From contig JASJDW010000010.1 in the NCBI GenBank assembly GCA_030064955.1, positions 1-35,415 on the forward strand: a stretch of DNA of 35,415 bases. The letters run 5' to 3'. Source of the DNA: Crocosphaera sp. (lineage in GTDB: Bacteria; Cyanobacteriota; Cyanobacteriia; Cyanobacteriales; Microcystaceae). Under the pieces are notes generated by a model, which was not told the origin of the DNA, ran no database searches, and worked only from the letters and a program-made list of their open reading frames with translations. Shown here one piece after another: positions 9,425 to 17,710 of this stretch. Numbering within the stretch: position 1 is the stretch's first letter; every line of letters starts with the position of its first letter. The translations under genes and the position numbers were made by a program.

Positions 9425-11344
9425 ATGAATAAACAATTTCAACCTATTAAACTCCTTGAAAAGATCGCTAAGACCGATAAAACAGGTCATCTACAAATTA
9501 CAGCCAATCAGGTTACTTGGGACTTGTATTTTAAGAAAGGACTATTACAGTATGGTTGTCACTCTTTACAGTCCCTAGAAACCATCCAACATTATTTACT
9601 TTGTCTTAATCAAGAAGAGATCGCTAAAACTATCCCTACCCTTGCCCAAACTACCTCCGAAAATGATCAATTGATCCCCACTATTCTCAAGCAGTTAGGT
9701 CAGCAAAATTATTTAACGCCTAATGATTTGTCTATTTTGACAACAAACTTGATTCAAGATGCCTTAGAATTCTGTTTATGGTTACAGGAAGGGCAATGTC
9801 ATTGGCATAATGGAGATCAAACTCAATCTTTTCAGAATGCAACCTCTACAGGAGCTAATTTTTTAGCTATTTCTACTCTATTGAAAAATTTCCTCATGAG
9901 AATGAAAACCTGGCAAACATTCTCTGATGTGATCACTTCACCCTATCAACGTCTTTTCTGTGCGGATCTTTCTTTGATACAAAAACCTGTTCCTTCTGGA
10001 AAACTTAATCCCACTTCCTTACAAAAACTGGTTAAGTTAATGCAAGGAAAAACCCTTCGTCAAATCAGTGTTTTTTTAAAGCAAGATGAGTTAAACGTTG
10101 CTCAATTATTATTTCCCTATGTCCAAAACAATATTCTACAACTACAACCCCCTCAATCTCCTTTAAATCAACTTCCTTCCATTCCTTCCTCAACCGCGAT
10201 CGCAGCAACCAATAACCAAAAAATCATCTCATCACCCATTAATAATAATCAGCCAACTCAAACCAAACAACAGAAAACTTACAAAATTGTTTGTATTGAT
10301 GATAGTCCAACAATTTTGGACATGATTAAAGCTTATTTAAAGGGAGATCAATACGAAGTTTTGACTGTTGAGAATCCCACAAAGTCCCTATCTTCTCTCT
10401 TCAAATACAAGCCCGATTTAATCTTAGTCGATTTTTCGATGCCTGGTATTAATGGCAATAAACTTTGTCGTATTATTAAATCTAGTTCTTTATTCAAGAA
10501 TGTTCCCATGATTATGATCAGTGGTAACACGAAAATGCTCACCCCTGAAAATATTGAAGAAGCAGGAGCGACAGATTATTTAGCTAAACCATTTACAAAA
10601 GAAGACTTAGAGGGGATTATTAATAAGTATCTGCAAATCAATACAAACAGTAACCAACAAGAAAGCAAAACGGTAACTAATACTGATTCTACTTTGCTCC
10701 CTGCGGATAAACGATCTGATGATTCACCTCAAAAACCTCTAAAAAATACTCAAAGTCAGCAGGATATTGCAGAGCAATCTTCCATAAGACTATCTGATAA
10801 TTTAACTCAAAAACCTCTAAAAAATACTCAAATTCATCAAGACGTTACCAAGCAATCCTCCGTTGAACTATCCGATGATTCAACTCGAAAACCCATAAAA
10901 ATTATTCAAACTGATAAGGATATTGATCCTGTGACTCAGTTACCTAACCGTCAATGTTTTGATCGATATTTATCTGATGTCCTTCAGAGTACTCAGCAAA
11001 CGCAATCTTCTTGCCATCTGATATTGATCACAGTTGATAATTTCGCAGAAATTCAAGCTACTTTAGGAAAGAGTATAGGCAATAAAATTTTACAAAATGT
11101 GGCCAAAAATATACAATCTTGGGTTAGAGCAAATGATATTATCGCACGTTGGAGTGATAATGAGTTTGTGATTTATTTGAGTAAGGTAAATCATCCAAAA
11201 ATCCTTGAAAAAATTGGCCAACGAATTCTTAACAGCATTAAACAAACTCCCGATCTCTTGGAATATGAATTAACTTTAGAACTGAGTCATTCTCTAAAGA
11301 TTCATTCTCTAGATAAGGTTAAATTAATTAGTACAAAAGCCTGA
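9425..11344 (+). CDS. PatA-type response regulator with degenerate GGDEF domain
   Basis: 639 residues. The N-terminal part (about 1-240) resembles the PATAN/DUF4388-like region of PatA and PixG proteins. A receiver domain spans about 286-405 with Asp292-Asp293, phosphoacceptor Asp336 (VDFSMPGING) and Lys388. A repetitive Gln/Ser/Asp linker follows (about 410-505), and the C-terminus has GGDEF-domain character: it begins DPVTQLPNRQCFD, but the signature itself reads SDNEF at residues 577-581, so cyclic-di-GMP synthesis is unlikely. It closes the taxis cluster 57 bases after cheA, whereas PixG-type genes usually open such clusters. In the family PatA-like proteins regulate pilus direction or cell fate; here it is the probable output partner of the CheA hybrid. 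Confidence 0.88.
   Translation: MNKQFQPIKLLEKIAKTDKTGHLQITANQVTWDLYFKKGLLQYGCHSLQSLETIQHYLLCLNQEEIAKTIPTLAQTTSENDQLIPTILKQLGQQNYLTPNDLSILTTNLIQDALEFCLWLQEGQCHWHNGDQTQSFQNATSTGANFLAISTLLKNFLMRMKTWQTFSDVITSPYQRLFCADLSLIQKPVPSGKLNPTSLQKLVKLMQGKTLRQISVFLKQDELNVAQLLFPYVQNNILQLQPPQSPLNQLPSIPSSTAIAATNNQKIISSPINNNQPTQTKQQKTYKIVCIDDSPTILDMIKAYLKGDQYEVLTVENPTKSLSSLFKYKPDLILVDFSMPGINGNKLCRIIKSSSLFKNVPMIMISGNTKMLTPENIEEAGATDYLAKPFTKEDLEGIINKYLQINTNSNQQESKTVTNTDSTLLPADKRSDDSPQKPLKNTQSQQDIAEQSSIRLSDNLTQKPLKNTQIHQDVTKQSSVELSDDSTRKPIKIIQTDKDIDPVTQLPNRQCFDRYLSDVLQSTQQTQSSCHLILITVDNFAEIQATLGKSIGNKILQNVAKNIQSWVRANDIIARWSDNEFVIYLSKVNHPKILEKIGQRILNSIKQTPDLLEYELTLELSHSLKIHSLDKVKLISTKA
10718..10921 (+). repeat. 78-bp tandem repeat inside the PatA-type gene
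   Basis: Two full 78-bp units (10718-10795, 10796-10873) and a partial third unit encode a 26-residue motif beginning Asp-Asp/Asn and containing QKPLKNTQ. The first two units share a near-identical core around 10727-10755. The unit length is a multiple of three, so copy-number changes would keep the frame and only lengthen or shorten the receiver-to-GGDEF linker. Confidence 0.85.
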
Positions 11345-11547
11345 TCACCTAACACCTAATAAGTAGGTAGGAATAAATCAAAGTAATGATTCTGCAGTTG
11401 CTAAAGTAGGTCTCTAGAAATGGCTGTGTTCTGCTCTAAAACGTTCCCTGTTCCCCGTTCCCAACTTTCTACTGGATTTTCTTATCCCGAACTCAGGTTA
11501 AAGATAGTAAAATTGAGGTGTTAAATGCGATCGCAATATTAGGAACT

Positions 11548-11967
11548 ATGGCAGAAGAGACAAAACCCAAGGCAAAAAAAGAGAAGCCCCCCGCTATTGA
11601 AGATAAACCCTTCACCGAGTTTATGGAGCAGCATTTTACCCCAACGCTCAAAGAAAGTCTAAGCAAACAAGGACTTAACGATATCGAATTATCCTTCACC
11701 AAAGCTCCTGTATCCATTCCTGGAGCCGTCTCTGATGAAACTTGTTGGCAAGTCATTGGTACGTGGAATAAGGGGCAAAGACAGTTTAAACTCTATTTTC
11801 CTGAAGAGGATATTAAGGGTCAAAAAGCGTTTTCTTATGCCGTTAATGGGAAATCTCCCAGTACCATTGAATCTTTTATGATCGATGAGCGTAAGATTAC
11901 GTTAGATTTGATGGTGTTATATACCCTACAACGCCTTAATGGGCAAAAATGGTTGACGCGAAATTAA
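11548..11967 (+). CDS. DUF2996-like conserved cyanobacterial protein
   Basis: 139 residues from the ATG at 11548; an upstream in-frame GTG at 11518 would add ten residues, but those overlap a HIP1 site and are not family-like. The N-terminus is Lys/Glu/Pro-rich (KPKAKKEKPP), followed by a compact alpha/beta domain with FTEFMEQHFTPTL, a conserved ETCWQVIGTWNKGQRQFKLYF segment quoted here only by its key words CWQVIG and FKLYF, and a C-terminus LYTLQRLNGQKWLTRN. I recognise this as the small DUF2996 family of cyanobacteria and chloroplasts. No catalytic motif, signal peptide or membrane segment is visible. The role is unknown; family membership is from memory and moderately sure. Confidence 0.7.
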   Translation: MAEETKPKAKKEKPPAIEDKPFTEFMEQHFTPTLKESLSKQGLNDIELSFTKAPVSIPGAVSDETCWQVIGTWNKGQRQFKLYFPEEDIKGQKAFSYAVNGKSPSTIESFMIDERKITLDLMVLYTLQRLNGQKWLTRN

Positions 11968-11973
11968 TTGAGT

Positions 11974-12150
11974 AAGGGGGAGTGTGGGAAGTCATAATCT
12001 CCCTCTGCTTCCCCTGCTCCCTCTGCTCTACCTCCCCCATCTCCCTTGTCTCTAAAGTCTCTCTTTGCTCCCCTATCTCCCAGTCTCCTAGTCTCCCCCT
12101 GCGCCCTCTGCTCCCCCATCTCCCTTGTCTCCAAAGTCTCCCATCTCCGA
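11974..12150. repeat. Pyrimidine-rich low-complexity repeat tract
   Basis: A C/T-rich tract made of short CTCCC/TCTGC units. A 30-base unit starting CTCCCCCATCTCCC occurs at 12032-12061 and again at 12111-12140 with one difference. The left edge (about 11976-12025) is, on the reverse strand, clearly related to the tract at 30811-30865. Both strands are open in some frames, but those frames are compositional artefacts. It separates the DUF2996-like gene from the convergent murB. Confidence 0.8.
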
Positions 12151-12160
12151 GGCAGTCTCC

Positions 12161-13096
12161 TCAAAGAGTAGAAAATTCTCCTAAAATTTTAACCTCTGGT
12201 TCAAGCAGTAAAGACCAATGAGACTGGACTTTTTCTTGAACATGATGAATGAGCCGAAAAATATCTTCTGCCTTAGCCTGACCGCAATTTAAGATAAAAT
12301 TAGCGTGACGTTGGGACACCTCTGCATCCCCCACTCGATACCCTTTTAATCCTAACTGTTCAATTAACCAACCGGCAGCATAGGGACTAGGATTACGAAA
12401 CACACTACCACAACTGGGTTTATCGTAGGGTTGAGAACTTTTGCGCTTCCAAAGATTGTCTTGTGTGGTGGTAGTTACTGCTTCTCGGCTAAACCCAGGT
12501 TGTAGTTGAAAAGTTGCTTCTATGACTAACCTTTGTCCCCCTTGCAAAGCGGAGGTGCGATAACTGTAGTTTAAATCCTCTTTGGTTAAGGTTTCTACCT
12601 TCCCATTGGGAGACACCACCACTGCACTTACCAAAGAGTCAGCAGTGCATTGATTGTGCGCTCCCGCATTCATAACCACCGCTCCCCCAACGGTTCCAGG
12701 GATACCTACTGCCCATTCTAAGCCACTCCAACCCCGTTTCGCTGCTTGCCAAGCCACACTAACAATAGGTTGCCCTGCTGCTACTGTTACCCGTCCGGTT
12801 TCTTCATCATAGCGACGATGACGAAGATAGCGGGTACTTAAGACTAATCCTTCAATGCCGCGATCGCTAATTAATAGGTTCGATCCGGCTCCCAATAACA
12901 TTAAGGGAAGATCTTGTTTTTGGAACCATTCAAAGGTTTCTTGCAACTCATCCCAGTTACGAGGGGCTGCATACCATTGAGCTTGTCCTCCAACTCGATA
13001 GGAGGTATGGGAAGCAAGGGAAACGTTAGGATAGATTTTTCCTTTGGTTCCTGATAGTTCAATGGGTTGAGAGGATGGGTAAAAAGCGGTGGTCAT
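12161..13096 (-). CDS. murB: UDP-N-acetylenolpyruvoylglucosamine reductase MurB
   Basis: A 311-residue FAD enzyme that reduces UDP-GlcNAc-enolpyruvate to UDP-MurNAc with NADPH, the second committed step of peptidoglycan synthesis, in the cytoplasm. FAD-binding motifs LGAGSNLLISDRG (68-80) and GIPGTVGGAVVMNAGAH (131-147) are clear. The catalytic set is visible: Arg180 in YSYRTSALQ, Ser231 in SCGSVFRNP and Glu301 near LLEPEVKILG. The overall layout fits the shorter MurB class. It lies downstream of murC on the same strand with a 176-base gap containing a strong hairpin, so the two may be co-transcribed or separately controlled. Its 3' end abuts the pyrimidine-rich repeat. Confidence 0.96.
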   Translation of the reverse strand: MTTAFYPSSQPIELSGTKGKIYPNVSLASHTSYRVGGQAQWYAAPRNWDELQETFEWFQKQDLPLMLLGAGSNLLISDRGIEGLVLSTRYLRHRRYDEETGRVTVAAGQPIVSVAWQAAKRGWSGLEWAVGIPGTVGGAVVMNAGAHNQCTADSLVSAVVVSPNGKVETLTKEDLNYSYRTSALQGGQRLVIEATFQLQPGFSREAVTTTTQDNLWKRKSSQPYDKPSCGSVFRNPSPYAAGWLIEQLGLKGYRVGDAEVSQRHANFILNCGQAKAEDIFRLIHHVQEKVQSHWSLLLEPEVKILGEFSTL

Positions 13097-13147
13097 GGCT
13101 ATTTAGACTCAATGAGGGTAATTTGAGAAAGACGACTGGGGGATTAA

Positions 13148-13188
13148 CTAATTGTTCCTAATTTTTGCTAAAAATTGGGAATAATTAG
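13148..13188. repeat. 19-bp near-perfect hairpin between murC and murB
   Basis: Left arm 13148-13166 and right arm 13170-13188 pair over all 19 positions if two G-T wobbles are allowed, around a three-base loop. The arms begin CTAATTGTTCC and end GGAATAATTAG. No long T-run follows on the minus strand (next bases TTAATCC), so it is not a textbook terminator. It could attenuate or stabilise the murC-murB transcript, or be a small mobile palindrome. Confidence 0.75.
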
Positions 13189-13272
13189 CTATTTTGTAGA
13201 GTATTACGCTGTTTTTTCCTATGATCAGTTCTGTTATCATCACTGATAACTTCAAGATCAAGATTTAATCAA

Positions 13273-14781
13273 TTAAGCAGCTTGATATTGAGAAATGACT
13301 TGAGGAATAATCTGATTCAGATTTCCTGCCCCTAAAAACAGCACTAAATCCCCTGGTTGCAGTAAACTAGGTAAAGCTTCATTTAGAGCGTTTAGACATG
13401 GCTCATAGATCACTTGAGAGTGATTATGTTTAACTGCTTGAGCTAAATCTTCGCCACTGATATTGTGCAGATTCACTTCTCCGGCACTGTAGATGTCGGT
13501 TAAAATCACTAAATCAGCATGGTTGAAACAAGCTGCAAATTCCTTTAAAAAGGTTGCCGTTCGACTGTAGCGATGGGGTTGAAAAATAGCGACGATACGA
13601 GAACTATTGTTACCATCTACTTTACAACGGGCAGCGGATAGGGTAGCTTCAATTTCGCTAGGATGATGGGCATAATCATCAATAAAGGTAACACCGTTAC
13701 AATGTCCCCGTTGTTCAAACCGTCGTTTTGCTCCTTCAAACGTAAACAACGCATCAGCAATCACAGAAAATTCTAAGCCTAATTTCCGTCCTACCGCGAT
13801 CGCAGCCAACGCATTACTGATATTGTGATTTCCAGGAATGGTGAGGCGCATTTCTCCTAAATAGTTGCCTCTTTCCCACACTTGTGCAATGGTTCCGTTA
13901 TGATTACTAATAATATTTTTAACAGTGTAATCTGCCCCTTTATTGGCATCTAGACTATATGTAATCGCAGGGGTAAGTTCAGTAGCAACCGTATCACAGT
14001 CTAAACAGCCGATTAATAAATCGCACTGAGTTTCAAAAATTTGGAAGGTTTTGATCACATCATCGAGGGTTTGATAGTGATCTGGATGATCTAGTTCAAT
14101 ATTGGTAACAATGCCAATGTTAGGATAATGTTTGGTGAGAGAACCATCAGATTCATCCGCTTCAGCAACCAGATATCCTCCTTTTGCCCCAATGCGAGCA
14201 TTGCCTTCCCAAGCATCCACTTCTCCCCCGACAATAATGGTGGGATCAACTCCTGCTTTGAGCAGCATATAACCGATTAAACTGCTGGTGGTTGTTTTTC
14301 CGTGGGTTCCAGCTACAGCGATGCTTTGGTAGTCTCGAATCAAAGCGGCTAATACATCGGAACGATGGAAAATAGGACATCCTTTTTCTTTGGCCGCAGC
14401 ATATTCAGAATTATTATGGCCAATGGCGGTTGAACAGATGACTTGAGGTAATGTTTCGTAAAGCAATAAGGAATTAGGGTCAGAAAAAGCTTTACCATTG
14501 CCGTTGGAGTAAGATGACCGATTCCCATTAACGGTTGCTGATACGGTTTCTAACACTTGTTCTGAAGAACGATTAAATAATTCTAAGTTAGTTGCTTCTT
14601 GACGACTGAAAATATGCGCCCCAACCCCTTGTAATCGTTCCGTAATATGGGTTGAACGCAAATCAGACCCAGATACGGGTAATTGCCGTTTCGCTAAGAC
14701 ATAGGCTAAGGCGGACATTCCGATGCCACCAATACCAATAAAATGAAACGGTCGTCCACTAAAATCTACGGTTTTCACCAT
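13273..14781 (-). CDS. murC: UDP-N-acetylmuramate--L-alanine ligase MurC
   Basis: A 502-residue ATP-dependent ligase adding the first amino acid of the peptidoglycan stem peptide. The N-terminal nucleotide-binding motif HFIGIGGIGMSALA (13-26), the Mur-ligase P-loop AGTHGKTTT (157-165), the EADESDGSL metal/substrate region and the C-terminal DDYAHHPSEI and FQPHRYSRT motifs are all present. Residues about 81-104 form a Ser/Asn/Gly-rich insertion between the N-terminal strands, probably a surface loop. The start is supported by a GGAGAGG Shine-Dalgarno-like sequence directly upstream on the minus strand. It precedes murB, as often seen in cyanobacteria, and is divergent from gap2. Confidence 0.97.
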   Translation of the reverse strand: MVKTVDFSGRPFHFIGIGGIGMSALAYVLAKRQLPVSGSDLRSTHITERLQGVGAHIFSRQEATNLELFNRSSEQVLETVSATVNGNRSSYSNGNGKAFSDPNSLLLYETLPQVICSTAIGHNNSEYAAAKEKGCPIFHRSDVLAALIRDYQSIAVAGTHGKTTTSSLIGYMLLKAGVDPTIIVGGEVDAWEGNARIGAKGGYLVAEADESDGSLTKHYPNIGIVTNIELDHPDHYQTLDDVIKTFQIFETQCDLLIGCLDCDTVATELTPAITYSLDANKGADYTVKNIISNHNGTIAQVWERGNYLGEMRLTIPGNHNISNALAAIAVGRKLGLEFSVIADALFTFEGAKRRFEQRGHCNGVTFIDDYAHHPSEIEATLSAARCKVDGNNSSRIVAIFQPHRYSRTATFLKEFAACFNHADLVILTDIYSAGEVNLHNISGEDLAQAVKHNHSQVIYEPCLNALNEALPSLLQPGDLVLFLGAGNLNQIIPQVISQYQAA

Positions 14782-14945
14782 TACCTCTCCTCACACACCA
14801 CACAACTAAAAGTGAAATCAATTGATTATGATTTTACGGGTTATGATATCAAAAACTGACTAATTGGTCATTAAGACACTTAACATTCAGTATGTACCAC
14901 ATCACACTATTGTGAACCCAGTTTATTGTAAAGAGTTCCCTAATC

Positions 14946-15034
14946 TCATATCTTGCAGTTGTATCGTAAAGGATCAGTGAGGATAGGGTGTGGGGGGTGG
15001 GGTGTAGGGTGTAGGGTGTGGGGTGTAGGGTGTA
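14946..15034 (+). repeat. Repeat element upstream of gap2: 46-bp inverted-repeat copy plus heptamer array
   Basis: Bases 14946-14991 match the reverse complement of 16481-16526 without gaps at 37 of 46 positions, including an exact TCATATCTTGCA. From 14986 the element continues as seven heptamers of the GGGTGTA/GGGTGTG type. The rest of the 397-base murC-gap2 spacer holds the presumed divergent promoters and no credible gene. Confidence 0.8.
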
Positions 15035-15178
15035 GGTAGATGGGGGAGAAAGAGGAAAAATCCCTAAGTTGAGAAAAAATTTGAGCAAGGGTATCGAAAA
15101 AGATCAGGCTTTGGGGTATGATTGGGGTCATTAATAATGTTTTAATCTATTGAAGTAAAACACAGAGGGTAAGACGCA

Positions 15179-16192
15179 GTGATTAGAGTAGCAATCAACG
15201 GGTTCGGACGTATTGGACGTAACTTTTTACGGTGCTGGTTAGGCCGGGAAAATACTCAGTTAGAAGTAGTCGGTATTAATGATACTTCTGATCCTAGAAC
15301 TAATGCTCACCTGCTAAGATACGATTCCATGCTCGGTATTTTAGATGCTGATATTGAGGCAGATGAGAACTCTTTAACCGTAAATGGCAAAACCATTAAG
15401 TGTGTTTCTGATCGTAATCCCTTAAACCTACCTTGGACAGAATGGGGTGTCGATTTAATCATTGAATCCACTGGGGTTTTTGTAACTGAAGAGGGTGCGT
15501 CTAAACACCTCGTTGCTGGTGCCAAAAAGGTCTTAATTACTGCTCCAGGAAAAGGCGGTAATGTAGGAACTTACGTAGTCGGAGTTAACCATGAAGACTA
15601 CGAACACGACAAACACAATGTCGTTAGTAACGCCAGTTGTACCACTAACTGTTTAGCTCCTGTGGTTAAAGTCCTAAATGATAACTTTGGTATCATCAAA
15701 GGCACCATGACCACTACCCACAGTTACACTGGTGATCAACGGATTTTAGATGCTTCTCACCGTGATCTTCGTCGAGCGCGGGCTGCCGCAGTTAACATCG
15801 TACCTACCTCCACTGGAGCAGCTAAAGCGGTTGCTTTGGTTATTCCTGAGATGAAAGGTAAGTTAAATGGTATTGCAATGCGGGTTCCCACTCCTAACGT
15901 TTCTGTGGTTGACTTAGTGGCGCAAGTGGAAAATAGCACCATTGCTGAACAAGTTAATGAAGTTATGAAGAGTGCTTCTGAAGGCTCCATGAAAGGGGTT
16001 CTCGGTTACAATGATTTACCTTTAGTTTCTTGTGACTATCGCGGAACTGATGTATCTTCTATTGTTGATGCCAGCTTAACTATGGTTATGGGTGGCGATA
16101 TGGTTAAAGTGGTTGCTTGGTACGACAACGAGTGGGGTTATTCTCAACGGGTTGTTGACTTAGCTGAAGTAGTTGCTAATAAGTGGAAATAG
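15179..16192 (+). CDS. gap2: Glyceraldehyde-3-phosphate dehydrogenase, Calvin-cycle type (Gap2)
   Basis: 337 residues with the Rossmann motif [13 protein letters not shown] at the N-terminus and the active-site Cys154 in SNASCTTNC. The segment [19 protein letters not shown], with Thr-Ser rather than the Asp that selects NAD, fits the dual NADP/NAD Gap2 (plastid GapA/B-like) class that reduces 1,3-bisphosphoglycerate in the Calvin cycle and runs gluconeogenically. The start is a GTG at 15179, chosen because family homology begins at the next residue and no nearer ATG exists. A weak AGAGGG lies upstream and a clear terminator downstream. The gene sits between inverted copies of a dispersed repeat. 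Confidence 0.96.
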   Translation: MIRVAINGFGRIGRNFLRCWLGRENTQLEVVGINDTSDPRTNAHLLRYDSMLGILDADIEADENSLTVNGKTIKCVSDRNPLNLPWTEWGVDLIIESTGVFVTEEGASKHLVAGAKKVLITAPGKGGNVGTYVVGVNHEDYEHDKHNVVSNASCTTNCLAPVVKVLNDNFGIIKGTMTTTHSYTGDQRILDASHRDLRRARAAAVNIVPTSTGAAKAVALVIPEMKGKLNGIAMRVPTPNVSVVDLVAQVENSTIAEQVNEVMKSASEGSMKGVLGYNDLPLVSCDYRGTDVSSIVDASLTMVMGGDMVKVVAWYDNEWGYSQRVVDLAEVVANKWK

Positions 16193-16247
16193 GTTCTTAA
16201 ACCACTTAAGTTTATCTATAATTCTTTCATTTGAATTACTTTTAATC

Positions 16248-16269
16248 GGGGGGAAATCCCCCTTTTTTT
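16248..16269 (+). terminator. Rho-independent terminator of gap2
   Basis: GGGGGG, a four-base AAAT loop and CCCCC are followed by seven T residues (16263-16269), 55 bases after the gap2 stop. The stem is short but all G-C. Confidence 0.85.
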
Positions 16270-16295
16270 GTATCATTAACCTTAGTTTGGTTTAA

Positions 16296-16398
16296 GGAGT
16301 TTAGGAGTTTAGGAGTTTAGGAGTTTAGGAGTTTAGGAGTTTAGGAGTTGAGGGGTTTAGGAGTTTAGGAGTTCAGGAGTTCAGGAGTTCAGGAGTCA
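16296..16398. repeat. Octamer tandem array (GGAGTTTA)n
   Basis: About 13 head-to-tail copies of GGAGTTTA. The first six are perfect, later ones drift to GGAGTTGA, GGGGTTTA and GGAGTTCA, and the last copy has lost a base. It lies just after the gap2 terminator and is non-coding. There are no spacers, so it is not CRISPR. Confidence 0.95.
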
Positions 16399-16463
16399 GG
16401 GGGATAAAATAGCAATATATATATTGAATTTTTGAGTTTGTCATCGATAAATTACGAATTCCC

Positions 16464-16526
16464 CCTACACCCTACACCCTACACCCCACCCTCACTAATA
16501 CTCTATGACACAGGTGCAAGATATGA
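16464..16526 (-). repeat. Repeat element downstream of gap2, inverted relative to the upstream copy
   Basis: Three CCTACAC heptamers (16464-16484) lead into the reverse-complement copy (16481-16526) of the 46-bp unit found at 14946-14991. It ends with TGCAAGATATGA. The 419-base gap2-hpnH spacer therefore contains, in order, a terminator, an octamer array, this element and a likely hpnH promoter. Confidence 0.8.
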
Positions 16527-16548
16527 AAATACAGTAATTTTATTAATT

Positions 16549-16579
16549 TTTACAGATAACCAGATAGAACGATTATAAT
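16549..16579 (+). promoter_or_regulatory. Candidate sigma-70 type promoter of hpnH
   Basis: A consensus TATAAT (16574-16579) has a TTTACA/TTACAG -35-like hexamer 18-19 bases upstream. It lies about 33 bases before the hpnH ATG and just outside the inverted repeat. By sequence only. Confidence 0.45.
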
Positions 16580-16611
16580 AACGGGAAATTATATGGTGTG
16601 AAGAGAAGTCT

Positions 16612-17628
16612 ATGGCCGTTCAATTGAAACAAGCCCTCACCGTAGGGACTTATATCGTTAGCCAACGTTTAAAGGGTCGTCAACGTTTTCCTTTGGTATT
16701 GATGTTAGAACCCTTATTCCGTTGTAACTTAGCCTGTTCTGGATGCGGAAAAATTCAACATCCTACGGATATTCTAGCCCGTAACCTGACCCCAGAAGAA
16801 TGCTTTAAGGCAGTAGAAGAATGTGGTGCGCCAGTGGTATCTATTCCGGGTGGTGAACCTTTACTCCATCCTCAAATTGATGAGATTGTTAAAGGGTTAG
16901 TAGAAAGGAAAAAATTTGTTTATCTTTGTACCAATGCTATCCTCCTAGAAAAGAGTTTACACAAGTTTGAACCGTCTCCTTATTTTTGCTTTAGTGTGCA
17001 TTTAGATGGTTTGAGAGAACATCATGATAAATGTGTCGATCGCAAAGGGGTTTTTGATAAAGCGATCGCAGGGATAAAAGCAGCTAAAGCCAAAGGGTTT
17101 CGCGTCACTACAAATACTACTGTTTTTGAAGGAACCGATCCCAAGGAGATGCAGGAATTTTTTGATTTTCTTGAGACGTTGGGAACCGATGGGATGATGA
17201 TTTCTCCTGGGTACAGTTATGAATGGGCCCCGGATCAAGATCATTTCTTAAAACGGGAACAAACCAAGAAGTTATTCCGAGAAATTTTAATGCCTTGGAA
17301 GTTAGGTAAAAAGAAATGGAACTTTAATCATAATCCTCTCTTTTTAGATTTTCTGTTAGGGGAAAAAGATTATGAATGTACCCCTTGGGGAAGTCCCAGT
17401 TACAGTGTTTTAGGGTGGCAAAAACCCTGCTATCTTCTCAATGAAGGTCATTATCAAACCTTTAATGAGTTGATGGAAGAAACGCAATGGGAAAACTATG
17501 GTCGTGCCAGTGGTAATCCTCAATGTGCTGACTGTATGGTACATTGCGGTTATGAACCCACAGCAGCCGTTGATGCCATGAACCCTGCTAATATGGGACG
17601 CGCTTTAGGTAGTGTTATCAGTGCTTAA
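16612..17628 (+). CDS. hpnH: Adenosyl-hopene transferase HpnH (radical SAM)
   Basis: A 338-residue radical SAM enzyme. The [4Fe-4S] motif is Cys38-x3-Cys42-x2-Cys45 (CNLACSGC), followed by the [14 protein letters not shown]-binding motif, and the C-terminus has a Cys-containing domain ([14 protein letters not shown]) typical of HpnH (DUF3463). In the family HpnH joins a 5'-deoxyadenosyl radical to diploptene to make adenosylhopane, the first step of extended (C35) hopanoid synthesis. It has no adjacent hopanoid genes here; hpnB begins about 17 kb downstream. The start ATG is clear and the protein begins with the usual MAVQLKQ-like sequence. It converges with the pentapeptide-repeat gene. Confidence 0.95.
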   Translation: MAVQLKQALTVGTYIVSQRLKGRQRFPLVLMLEPLFRCNLACSGCGKIQHPTDILARNLTPEECFKAVEECGAPVVSIPGGEPLLHPQIDEIVKGLVERKKFVYLCTNAILLEKSLHKFEPSPYFCFSVHLDGLREHHDKCVDRKGVFDKAIAGIKAAKAKGFRVTTNTTVFEGTDPKEMQEFFDFLETLGTDGMMISPGYSYEWAPDQDHFLKREQTKKLFREILMPWKLGKKKWNFNHNPLFLDFLLGEKDYECTPWGSPSYSVLGWQKPCYLLNEGHYQTFNELMEETQWENYGRASGNPQCADCMVHCGYEPTAAVDAMNPANMGRALGSVISA

Positions 17629-17644
17629 TTTCGTTTAATTTTAA

Positions 17645-17678
17645 GGGAATGGAAGATGCGAAAGTAGTCTTCATTCCC
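17645..17678. terminator. Hairpin between convergent hpnH and pentapeptide gene
   Basis: GGGAATGGAAGA (17645-17656) pairs with TCTTCATTCCC (17668-17678) over 11 bp with one bulged G and an 11-base loop. No T-run follows on either strand, so it may be a weak bidirectional terminator or an mRNA end-protecting structure. It sits in the only spacer between two convergent genes. Confidence 0.55.
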
Positions 17679-17710
17679 CCAGTTAATTAAGATAAAATAC
17701 GACAATAATA

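Noticed and set aside
11964-12221. Open frames on both strands in the pyrimidine-rich tract
   Set aside because: The translations are low-complexity products of CTCCC repeats and overlap the murB end.
12161-14781. murC insertion at residues 81-104 as a frameshift or mobile insert
   Set aside because: The frame is continuous, all motifs are intact, and the Ser/Asn/Gly-rich segment looks like an ordinary surface loop.
14849-15131. Two minus-strand open frames upstream of gap2
   Set aside because: Their translations are mostly YTLHPTP-type repeats created by the heptamer array.
16296-16398. Possible CRISPR array
   Set aside because: The 8-bp unit is repeated without spacers and no cas gene is present.
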